Shown: positions 1 to 5,408, counted from the stretch's first letter. The stretch is DNA of 7,162 nucleotides from Candidatus Nitrosotenuis sp. (GCA_023252015.1 JAHEXS010000055.1:1-7162), one strand, 5' to 3'. Made by a program: numbers and translations. Notes: generated from the sequence alone by a model not told the origin.

Positions 1-2
1 CA

Positions 3-152
3 GTAAAGGTTGGCTTTGATGACATTATACATAATGGAATTGCATCACTTGTCACCGACGAGTTACTTGCAAGAAAAATTTCAGAGTTAAAGTATCCAGG
101 CGAGCAAAGATCCCAGGAAGTAAGAGTTGTACTACAAGTAATAATTGAATAG
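3..152 (+). CDS. C-terminal fragment of an unrecognised protein
   Basis: An open frame enters from the left edge in phase with position 3 and runs 49 codons (beginning VKVGFDDIIHNG, ending VVLQVIIE) to a TAG at 150-152. The other two forward frames hit stops within the first 20 bases, so this is the only plausible reading. The composition (mixed charged and hydrophobic, no low complexity) is that of a real soluble protein. The fragment is too short for me to assign a family. The start lies outside the window. The next gene begins 28 bases later on the same strand, so the two could be co-transcribed, but I see no sign of a functional link. Confidence 0.6.
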   Translation, partial: VKVGFDDIIHNGIASLVTDELLARKISELKYPGEQRSQEVRVVLQVIIE

Positions 153-180
153 TCAAAAACTTCTTTAGTTGTTTTGTTGA

Positions 181-750
181 ATGATAATCATGAGACTAGT
201 TGTTTTTCTTGTCGCGTTTTCCATATTGTTCAGTATGATTAGCGTAACGCAAAATTTGGCGTTTGCACAAGATACAAAGAGTTACCCAGTAAAATCAAAC
301 ACTACAAAGATAGTAATGAAAATATCAAGTATCGCATTTGCAAATAACGGTGAGATTCCAAAAAAGTATACGTGTGATGGTACAAGTGTATCACCACCCC
401 TAAAAATTTCGAGTGTTCCAAAAAATGCAAAAAGCTTGGCGTTAATACTAGATGATCCGGATGCACCAGAAAGAACGTTTACGCACTGGGTAGTCTGGGG
501 AATATCTCCAAAAAAGACGCAGCTTGTAGAAGGTGAGAAAAAAGGATTCGTTGAAGGAGTGACTAGCTTGGAAAAACAAGGCTATGTTGGACCATGTCCG
601 CCTTCCGGAGTGCATAGATATATTTTCAAACTATTTGCACTTGATTCTCAAGTTGATATTTCCACCAAATCAAAAAAACAAGAACTCATAGCAACAATGC
701 AAAATCACATAATACAGACTGCCACACTAATTGGCAAGTATTCAAGATGA
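181..750 (+). CDS. Secreted YbhB/YbcL-type PEBP (Raf kinase inhibitor-like) protein
   Basis: This 189-residue protein belongs to the phosphatidylethanolamine-binding protein family, prokaryotic YbhB/YbcL branch. The family has a small beta-sandwich with an anion-binding pocket; its substrate in archaea is not established. Seen in the sequence: a hydrophobic signal peptide (about 1-30, ending AFAQ); CDG at 65-67 followed by SPPL; the pocket motif DDPDAP at 91-96; THWVVWGI around 101-108 with the conserved His102; and GPCPPSG (137-143) followed by HRY (145-147). The mature part, about 155 residues, is the normal family length. Cys65 and Cys139 sit in the two conserved motifs and could form a disulfide outside the cell (inference). 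The start at 181 is followed by a second in-frame ATG at 190 that would also leave a working signal peptide, and no clear Shine-Dalgarno or TATA element decides between them. The stop lies one base from the end of the convergent gene. Confidence 0.9.
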   Translation: MIIMRLVVFLVAFSILFSMISVTQNLAFAQDTKSYPVKSNTTKIVMKISSIAFANNGEIPKKYTCDGTSVSPPLKISSVPKNAKSLALILDDPDAPERTFTHWVVWGISPKKTQLVEGEKKGFVEGVTSLEKQGYVGPCPPSGVHRYIFKLFALDSQVDISTKSKKQELIATMQNHIIQTATLIGKYSR

Positions 751-751
751 T

Positions 752-1396
752 TCAGATGATGTGGATAATGGTACTAACGCCGCGTTTATCGGATTCATAA
801 CCATCTGCCATTTCTGCAACAGTGACAGTAAATGAAATCAAATCTCGCTGTTGTGCTTGTGTTGCGTCAAGCTGTAGGTGTACATCCATCAGGTCGAACT
901 CTTCTTGCGGTAGGTTTGTTTCATCAATGAACACCTTTGCAGTTGATTCAATTCTAAAGTTCTGCCCCTTGTAGTGCTCAATTATCCTTGTTTTCTTTCC
1001 ATTTCGTCCGGCAGCCTTTACGTTAATGTCGATTATTCCGGGCTTTGATAGGGTATAGCCAGATTGCTTGTTTACAAACACTCCAATTTGAAACGGTTGA
1101 CCCGCAGTTGACTCGGCCATTTTTTGGATTCCGTCATTCATTGCAACGTCTACTCCCTTGATTGTTTGCGCAACTTTTGCAATCCATTCATTTGTTCTTT
1201 CTATTATTGCCATGATTCTGTCTCTTCTTTTTTTATCTTCGTCTGGTGGCAACTTGTAGTAATCAACCCACGCAAGATAGTCATGCGATATGTCCTCAAT
1301 GAACCTGATGCACGTTACCTTGTAATCGTCAACGCTGTTTGCACGCTCAGAACTGTCATTTGAGCGCATACCATCGTAGTCCATTGGCATGGCCAT
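752..1396 (-). CDS. Conserved-looking hypothetical protein, helical N-terminus and beta-rich C-terminus
   Basis: I do not recognise this protein. From the ATG at 1396 it has 214 residues and no signal peptide or membrane segment, so it is probably cytoplasmic. Residues about 22-95 are charged and amphipathic, likely helical (DYKVTCIRFIEDISHDYLAW, then DKKRRDRIMAIIERTNEWI). Residues about 100-195 alternate hydrophobic and polar positions as in beta strands (PFQIGVFVNKQSGY, FRIESTAKVFI, DLISFTVTVAEM). The frame stays open upstream to a TTG at 1459, but the ATG is preferred: a TATA-like element sits 26 bases before it, inside that extension, and the added residues would be an odd hydrophobic and aromatic stretch. 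Two further ATGs (1390, 1384) follow at once, so the exact start is uncertain by a few codons. It is divergent from the gene at 1476 across 79 bases, so the two may share control. It converges on the PEBP gene with a one-base gap. Confidence 0.7.
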   Translation of the reverse strand: MAMPMDYDGMRSNDSSERANSVDDYKVTCIRFIEDISHDYLAWVDYYKLPPDEDKKRRDRIMAIIERTNEWIAKVAQTIKGVDVAMNDGIQKMAESTAGQPFQIGVFVNKQSGYTLSKPGIIDINVKAAGRNGKKTRIIEHYKGQNFRIESTAKVFIDETNLPQEEFDLMDVHLQLDATQAQQRDLISFTVTVAEMADGYESDKRGVSTIIHII

Positions 1397-1418
1397 GTTC
1401 TTGTATGATACACCGTAT

Positions 1419-1426
1419 GTAAAAAG
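1419..1426 (-). promoter_or_regulatory. TATA-like element for the gene at 752-1396
   Basis: On the minus strand this reads CTTTTTAC, centred about 26 bases before the ATG at 1396. That is the spacing expected for an archaeal box A when the transcript is leaderless. This is a sequence match only. Confidence 0.4.
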
Positions 1427-1475
1427 CCATCCCAAACAAAAATTAATGAATATGACCAAACAAGGATGATTTCCA

Positions 1476-1976
1476 ATGATCTTTTCAGAAATAACAAGTG
1501 AACTTCAGCAGCAACTAAAATCAAATCTCCCACAGATCAGGCTACTACTCAAGAAAAACCCCGCAATGGCATACACCAGAATAACAGAGATTGGTTTTGG
1601 GGTGGGCAAAAAATACAAGATTCAGTTAATTGTGAATTTTCCACAAATTGGCAAGATTGAGGATTTTGACTCTTATGGAATGCAGGATCTTTCCATGATA
1701 ATAAACAGGGAGAAAAAAAACTTTCCAATCCAGCGCAGCATCATAAAGGAAAAGGCAGGGGAAATTTTCGGAGATATCCAGATCGATGACGCATATATGT
1801 ATGAAGGAAAGGAGGGAGTCAAGGTATTTCCACCAGGTGGTAGAATAGACATACTTCCTCATTCCATACACATTTGGTGCAAGTTTGATGAAAAAGTCAC
1901 ATTATACTGCAACTGGCTTTTGGTTAACGTGTACCAGTTGGGTCAGGATTCCAGTTTTGTTAGTTCAAAAGTATAG
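1476..1976 (+). CDS. Hypothetical cytoplasmic protein, 166 residues
   Basis: I do not recognise this protein. It starts MIFSEITSELQQQLKSN with an amphipathic helix (about 5-28). A likely alpha/beta region follows with strand-like segments (YKIQLIVNF, about 47-55; DILPHSIHIWCKF, about 125-137) and a basic, glycine-containing middle (EKAGEIFGDIQIDD, VFPPGGRID). There is no signal peptide or membrane helix. A weak AAGGA at 1462-1466 lies nine bases before the ATG, and an AT-rich AATGAATATG (1445-1454) sits at about -26, so either initiation mode is possible. The last 34 bases overlap the 3' end of the convergent gene at 1943-2605. The final 20 or so residues (from about YCNWLLVNVY) look less constrained than the rest, and the reading end could have drifted. 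The amino-acid balance supports a real gene. It is divergent from the hypothetical at 752-1396. Confidence 0.65.
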   Translation: MIFSEITSELQQQLKSNLPQIRLLLKKNPAMAYTRITEIGFGVGKKYKIQLIVNFPQIGKIEDFDSYGMQDLSMIINREKKNFPIQRSIIKEKAGEIFGDIQIDDAYMYEGKEGVKVFPPGGRIDILPHSIHIWCKFDEKVTLYCNWLLVNVYQLGQDSSFVSSKV

Positions 1977-2605
1977 TCAATGCTTCCATCAAGGTTATAG
2001 TATTCTGCTTTTACAGGAAGCGGAATGCCATCTGAAACCCAGAATTTATTCTCAATGTCGTTTATCTTGTAAGATATGGTAAAGGTTTTGAGATTTCCAA
2101 ATTCAAATTGAGTTTCCTTGTATTCTGTTAGCTTTAGCTTTGGTGTGAATTTGCCGACGAATACGGTTCCCCATTCTGCACCTACAACTAGATATTTTTC
2201 CTCAACAACTGTATCGCGTACCGAAAATACAGTTGCATCAAGCGCGCGTACATAAGGTTTGATGTCATCAGACACATCAGTGAAAACAAATGCATTTCCT
2301 ATCTTCATCTTGTGTTCTATGTGTTGTTCTGTTTTTTTATCGTCAATTATAACATCGACGTCTTGGCTGTCCGAATTTTTATCTAAGAATCGAAATTCTG
2401 CTAAAAATTCCATGTCGTGATATTTTACCAAATATTGCATCGTTGGTTTGTTTTCTGCCCCTTCCCCAATGTGCCACTTGTTTGCAAACCGTGGGATTAT
2501 GTTTTGTTCAGAGCCAGGTAGCCCAGTAAGCAATGGAAATGCAAGGCCGATAGCTGCCGCACCTAACATCACACTTAATGGAATGAACAGTATTTTTTTG
2601 ACCAA
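1943..2605 (-). CDS. Exported or membrane-anchored protein, paralogous to the upstream operon gene
   Basis: This 220-residue protein begins with a Lys-Lys pair and a hydrophobic stretch (about 3-28, ILFIPLSVMLGAAAIGLAF). It is either a signal peptide or an N-terminal anchor; I see no clean cleavage site. The rest is polar and beta-rich with no cysteines, facing outward. It aligns by eye with the N-terminal half of the product of 2618-3943: KWHIGEG (43-49) with TWYVGEG; FLAEFRFLDK with FQIDFWFKGD; LKTFTISYK with EGTFDTALITWK; and FWVSDGIPLPVKAEYY (188-203) with VWVLDDFPFPIKADTY. The start is TTG, chosen because it keeps the charged residues of the signal; the next in-frame ATG (2569) would cut into it. 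It lies 12 bases downstream of the 441-residue gene, so the two form an operon. The function is unknown. The 3' end overlaps the convergent gene by 34 bases. Confidence 0.8.
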   Translation of the reverse strand: MVKKILFIPLSVMLGAAAIGLAFPLLTGLPGSEQNIIPRFANKWHIGEGAENKPTMQYLVKYHDMEFLAEFRFLDKNSDSQDVDVIIDDKKTEQHIEHKMKIGNAFVFTDVSDDIKPYVRALDATVFSVRDTVVEEKYLVVGAEWGTVFVGKFTPKLKLTEYKETQFEFGNLKTFTISYKINDIENKFWVSDGIPLPVKAEYYNLDGSIDYTFELTKLES

Positions 2606-2617
2606 GATTTCACAAAA

Positions 2618-3943
2618 TTAAGATTTGAGTTTGATTATTCCTTGCTGAATCAGGTACTGGATTCCCTGGACAAAGTCAGAATCTCCAATGGTTCCATCAG
2701 ACCACCATTTTGCGTTGTTTTTTATCCAAGACGGAATAGTTGCCGTAGTTGGTGGTGCATTATCCTTACCTGGTGGTGCGGTTCCTTTTTGTATGTCAAT
2801 TGGAATAAGCACCCAACCAAGTTTTGTTTGATCCGGTGGAGCCGTTTCAGGACCTGTGCCATATACTATTATTGCGTATGTTGATGGTCCGTATTCACTG
2901 ACCGGAGTAGTTCGCCTTACCTGACCAGATGTAGTAAATAGAAAATCATGTCCTTCTTCTTGCGCAATAGATCTTGTTATTTCAAGTCCGGATTTTGTCG
3001 GATCAATAACTGCGATATCATAATGGATTTCGTTTTCAAACTCTTCCAGATGTACTGATCTTTTGAAGTTGATTATCCACTCTATGTCACAGCCAGCTTT
3101 TGGATGTGGGGGACCATACTTTGCCTCAATTATCATAGTGTTTGTATTGGTGTTCTGGTTGGACGACACGAAATCATAATTCTTTGGACAGTCCAGTCCC
3201 ATTTGTACATCTGGAGTTGCTATGATGTTTGCAAACGGATCCTTTGAAATATTTTGCTGATAATCTAATAGCTGAAATTGATATTCTTGTGGTGGAACGC
3301 CTGATGCAACATGCGCATATGTATCTGCCTTTATTGGGAATGGAAAGTCATCTAGAACCCACACTCGACTGTACTTTCCACCAGTCTTCCATGTGATCAG
3401 TGCAGTATCAAATGTTCCTTCAGGTACTGCAACTCTTTCTTTTGATGATGGGATAATTTGCTCGCCTCCAATGTTTCCAATTTTACCCCATGACGGTACG
3501 TTGAATTTCTTTGGTCCTTTTCCACCAGAGTCACTGTCACTAGTCGCATATGCAGACAGCCATACCAGTGACGATTTGAATGCGCGGGCAAATTGAGAAA
3601 TACCAGGATCACTGCTTGTTGGCTCTGGTGCAATCTTGCCAAGATACATATTTCCTTTGAATATTTTACTGCCGTCATGAACTACGGTTTCTACTTCCCA
3701 TTGTGTTTCACTACCTGATTTGTGATCGCCCTTGAACCAAAAGTCAATTTGGAATGGTGTACAATCCTTGTAGTCAATATGACATAGTGAATAGCTAAAC
3801 AGATCTCCTTTCTTTAGTCCCTCGCCTACGTACCAAGTTCCTGGCATGTCAATTCCACCAGCTTGGAATTGTGCGTGAGCGCTAGAGAATCCAACGATTA
3901 TTAATGAAATTGCAGATATGGCAACTAAGAGGCTTGCCTTCAT
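2618..3943 (-). CDS. Secreted multidomain protein with thaumarchaeal C-terminal WIKNNAKWW module
   Basis: This 441-residue exported protein has unknown function. In order: signal peptide about 1-24 (ends SSAHAQ); domain 1, about 35-228, beta-rich, with TWYVGEG at 36-42 and VWVLDDFPFPIKADTY at 194-209, homologous by eye to the downstream gene product; domain 2, about 248-385, with beta-strand patterns (MIIEAKYG, CDIEWIINFK, TYAIIVYG, LGWVLIPIDI) resembling an immunoglobulin-like sandwich; a Pro/Thr-rich linker about 386-402; and a C-terminal module 403-440 beginning IPSWIKNNAKWWSDG. I know that module from many secreted thaumarchaeal proteins, where its role is not settled; attachment or assembly at the cell surface is a guess. 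Cys54/Cys61 and Cys252/Cys285 could form one disulfide per domain. The ATG start gives an ideal signal peptide, and a TATA-like element lies about 29 bases upstream. It is the first gene of a two-gene operon. Confidence 0.85.
   Translation of the reverse strand: MKASLLVAISAISLIIVGFSSAHAQFQAGGIDMPGTWYVGEGLKKGDLFSYSLCHIDYKDCTPFQIDFWFKGDHKSGSETQWEVETVVHDGSKIFKGNMYLGKIAPEPTSSDPGISQFARAFKSSLVWLSAYATSDSDSGGKGPKKFNVPSWGKIGNIGGEQIIPSSKERVAVPEGTFDTALITWKTGGKYSRVWVLDDFPFPIKADTYAHVASGVPPQEYQFQLLDYQQNISKDPFANIIATPDVQMGLDCPKNYDFVSSNQNTNTNTMIIEAKYGPPHPKAGCDIEWIINFKRSVHLEEFENEIHYDIAVIDPTKSGLEITRSIAQEEGHDFLFTTSGQVRRTTPVSEYGPSTYAIIVYGTGPETAPPDQTKLGWVLIPIDIQKGTAPPGKDNAPPTTATIPSWIKNNAKWWSDGTIGDSDFVQGIQYLIQQGIIKLKS
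2621..2737 (-). other. Segment encoding the C-terminal IPSWIKNNAKWW module
   Basis: These codons (residues 403-441) encode a compact helical segment with IPSWIKNNAKWWSDG followed by DSDFVQGIQYLIQQGI. The pattern of a Trp pair, an acidic turn and GIQYLI is one I recall as recurrent at the ends of, or tandemly within, exported proteins of Nitrosopumilus-like archaea. It is the best lineage marker in the window. A Pro/Thr-rich linker separates it from the preceding domain. Confidence 0.7.
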
Positions 3944-3968
3944 GTGTAATAATTGTCCAGATTACCTA

Positions 3969-3976
3969 GTTAAACG
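3969..3976 (-). promoter_or_regulatory. TATA-like element for the exported-protein operon
   Basis: The minus strand reads CGTTTAAC, centred about 29 bases before the ATG at 3943. This fits a box A giving a transcript with almost no leader. It lies in the short region shared with the divergent small Cys/His gene. Confidence 0.35.
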
Positions 3977-3990
3977 TTATTCATATAGGC

Positions 3991-3998
3991 AAATATAG
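3991..3998 (+). promoter_or_regulatory. TATA-like element for the small Cys/His gene
   Basis: AAATATAG is centred about 29 bases before the ATG at 4024. A second candidate, TCATATAG at 3981-3988, would suit the upstream TTG start better, so this element and the start choice depend on each other. Confidence 0.3.
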
Positions 3999-4023
3999 AG
4001 GAGCCTTGGATTTTCACTTGGAA

Positions 4024-4200
4024 ATGTGCGACTGCGCTAAAGTTCACATGTATGAAATTGAATACAAGCTTGCTGGAATGACAGTAGTTCCAACACACAA
4101 AAATTGTGGCAATATGCTAAATGAGACCCAACTTAATAAATTTCAAAAAGAACTAGTCAAGTCTTGGGGAATAGATCCTGAAGACGACTCTTTAGTTTAG
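4024..4200 (+). CDS. Small Cys/His protein, possible metal-binding site
   Basis: This 58-residue soluble protein begins MCDCAKVHMYEIEYKL and ends with an amphipathic, acidic segment (QLNKFQKELVKSWGIDPEDD). I do not recognise the family. Cys2, Cys4, His8, His25 and Cys28 (in PTHKNCGN) are spaced as two clusters, which would allow a single zinc or iron site in a small ribbon-like fold; this is inference. The frame extends upstream to TTG codons at 4018 and 4006 (64 residues from 4006). A GAGGAG at 3998-4003 lies only two bases before the 4006 TTG, too close for a normal Shine-Dalgarno, so I prefer the ATG with a leaderless promoter; the TTG start remains possible. It is divergent from the exported-protein operon. 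Downstream is a short palindrome and then the convergent Cys-rich gene. Confidence 0.65.
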   Translation: MCDCAKVHMYEIEYKLAGMTVVPTHKNCGNMLNETQLNKFQKELVKSWGIDPEDDSLV

Positions 4201-4319
4201 AAAGTGAACCACTACCGGACAAGTCCGATAGCATCATTCATCCACACGATAAATCAGTGATCTTCCACCATCAAAATCTATAAAAACAAGAAAAAACAAA
4301 AAATGAAGTTAAGTTTTAC
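4201..4319. other. Non-coding stretch between two convergent small genes
   Basis: I find no supportable gene here. It holds an imperfect palindrome at 4213-4230 (core CGGAC-AA-GTCCG) just after the small Cys/His gene. Its right half is very A-rich on the plus strand, which forms the oligo-U tail of the terminator for the Cys-rich gene on the minus strand. Confidence 0.5.
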
Positions 4320-4330
4320 TTATCTTAACT
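4270..4330 (-). terminator. Stem-loop followed by T-rich tracts, end of the Cys-rich gene
   Basis: A perfect 7-base inverted repeat, AGTTAAG (4307-4313) and CTTAACT (4324-4330), has a 10-base loop that contains the stop codon of the Cys-rich gene. Reading on along the minus strand, it is followed by TTCATTTTTTG and more T-rich sequence through to about 4270. Archaeal RNA polymerase terminates on such oligo-T tracts; the stem may help or may only stabilise the 3' end. Confidence 0.6.
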
Positions 4331-4466
4331 CTGCTACTGCTTCCTTACAAACGGAAGAAGAACATTTACAATCGTGGCTACAAATACAGTGTCCCTGCAT
4401 TGCACAATCACATGTAAAGTCAGGATCTCCGCTGTCTGCTTCGCAACCGCAAGCTTGATCTACCAT
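4320..4466 (-). CDS. Cys-rich 48-residue CxC protein, metallothionein-like
   Basis: This short gene starts at the ATG at 4466 and stops with TAA at 4320-4322. It encodes 48 residues beginning MVDQACGCEADSGD. Nine cysteines include four CxC pairs (Cys6/8, 19/21, 27/29, 33/35) plus Cys40, with His26 and His31 interspersed (for example GHCICSHDCKC). Dense CxC pairs with His are the hallmark of metallothioneins, which bind clusters of zinc, copper or other soft metals in the cytoplasm. The last eight residues lack cysteine (KEAVAELR). No signal peptide is present. The assignment is by composition and spacing, not by recognised homology; a small zinc-binding protein of another kind is the alternative. 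Support for a real gene: a CTTTAAAA element 28 bases before the ATG and a stem-loop/oligo-T terminator at its end. It follows the gene at 4536-5408 on the same strand after 69 bases but has its own promoter. Confidence 0.75.
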   Translation of the reverse strand: MVDQACGCEADSGDPDFTCDCAMQGHCICSHDCKCSSSVCKEAVAELR

Positions 4467-4490
4467 GAAATATGGATCGTCTCACAAGGG

Positions 4491-4498
4491 TTTTAAAG
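4491..4498 (-). promoter_or_regulatory. TATA box for the Cys-rich gene
   Basis: The minus strand reads CTTTAAAA, centred 28 bases before the ATG at 4466. It is the clearest box A in the window and implies a leaderless or nearly leaderless transcript. I see no convincing metal-regulator operator beside it. Confidence 0.5.
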
Positions 4499-4535
4499 CT
4501 TATGGTTTTGTGTAATCGGAAAAAGATAGGCGTAC

Positions 4536-5408
4536 TCATAATAAATTTGTCAGATCATGTGCCAGTTTGTGAATCTTGAATGCATGTTGTTCCGTTTTTG
4601 TAACATCGTGTTCTATGTCAAGTGCAGTTTTTAGGACATGGATTAGTTCCGATTTTTTGTGAATTGTATCTTTGATGGATATCAAGATGTTTCTGTTCAT
4701 ATATCCAAGGTAAAAGTAACAGTCAGAAAGAAGTGAATTATTCACAAAATACTCATATTTTCTTTGAATTATTTTGGAATTTCCATTTCCTTCAATCATG
4801 TCAGAAAAACCAATGGTTGATTTTAGCATTCTTGATAGCAATGATGGGGTTGCACGCTCGAGTCCAATCACATCTGCAATTATTGAGAACGACTCGTTTG
4901 CTTTGGTTTTTTTGAATTTGCGAATGAATTCAAGAGTGTGTGTTGGACTTTGCGGTTTTGCGTTATACAGTACAAGCGCGTCAGTAATGGAGTAGGCGGC
5001 GCACTTTAACCAAGAAGACGCAAAAGGATCAGATGCTAGTCCTTGTTTTGCTTTTGTTGCATAAAATGCAGAATCGATTAGGTGGTTTTTTATGCAAGAG
5101 TTTTTGATTTTGTCATTTTTTTCTTTAATTTTTGATAAAAAGATCTTCAGACTCCAGTCTGGATCGGATAGTACTGACATGTCATCATATTTTTGCAAAA
5201 CGTCAGAATTTGATTCATCCAGTGTGCCATGATGAATTTTGATCATTTCATCATTAATCACATGAATTTCGTCTTTTGATTTTTTGTTGTCAAATACGGT
5301 TATGTTGTATTCACAGCATTCTAATGTAGTTCCGCGATTTTTGCATCCACCAAGTCCTACAGTGTGATCGGATAACGATAATCGCTCCAGTATATTTTGA
5401 ACGTCCAT
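4536..5408 (-). CDS. Hypothetical protein, possible degenerate nucleotidyltransferase-HEPN fusion
   Basis: This 290-residue soluble protein is not one I recognise with confidence. Residues about 1-75 look alpha/beta: VGLGGCKNRGTTLECCEYNI (17-36) then TVFDNKK. The order of a glycine turn, Arg-Gly and a strand recalls the GS...RG...DxD region of small nucleotidyltransferases, but the catalytic acidic pair is absent (EYN occupies its place). Residues about 105-240 are helical, with SSWLKCAAYSITDALVLYNA (131-150) followed by PQSPTHTLEFIRKF. That resembles a HEPN-type helical bundle, though no RxxxxH motif is evident. The C-terminus (about 250-290) is one or two more amphipathic helices. There are no membrane or export signals. 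The fusion idea is inference from pattern; an unrelated archaeal family is equally possible. The ATG start has an AT-rich TATA-like CTTAAG at about -26. Confidence 0.65.
   Translation of the reverse strand: MDVQNILERLSLSDHTVGLGGCKNRGTTLECCEYNITVFDNKKSKDEIHVINDEMIKIHHGTLDESNSDVLQKYDDMSVLSDPDWSLKIFLSKIKEKNDKIKNSCIKNHLIDSAFYATKAKQGLASDPFASSWLKCAAYSITDALVLYNAKPQSPTHTLEFIRKFKKTKANESFSIIADVIGLERATPSLLSRMLKSTIGFSDMIEGNGNSKIIQRKYEYFVNNSLLSDCYFYLGYMNRNILISIKDTIHKKSELIHVLKTALDIEHDVTKTEQHAFKIHKLAHDLTNLL

Noticed and set aside
3..152. Slight resemblance of 'VGFDDI' in the leading fragment to the C-terminal part of LacI-type sugar-binding regulators.
   Set aside because: Only six residues agree. The rest does not follow the LacI pattern, and such regulators are not expected in this kind of archaeon.
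1397..1459. A 21-codon upstream extension (TTG at 1459) of the hypothetical gene on the minus strand.
   Set aside because: The extension contains the TATA-like element at the right distance from the ATG at 1396, and its residues form an implausible aromatic/hydrophobic leader before a soluble protein.
3397..3678. A 93-codon minus-strand frame inside the large exported-protein gene.
   Set aside because: It is fully nested in another frame of a convincing gene with a signal peptide and domains. Its composition (His/Leu/Gln-rich) is that of a shadow frame.
4303..4458. A 51-codon plus-strand reading frame starting at ATG 4303 with TATAAAAA about 20 bases upstream.
   Set aside because: It lies almost wholly antisense to the Cys-rich gene. 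Its protein has a Ser/Gln-rich composition typical of a shadow frame, the TATA spacing is too short, and the A-rich stretch is better explained as the minus-strand terminator.
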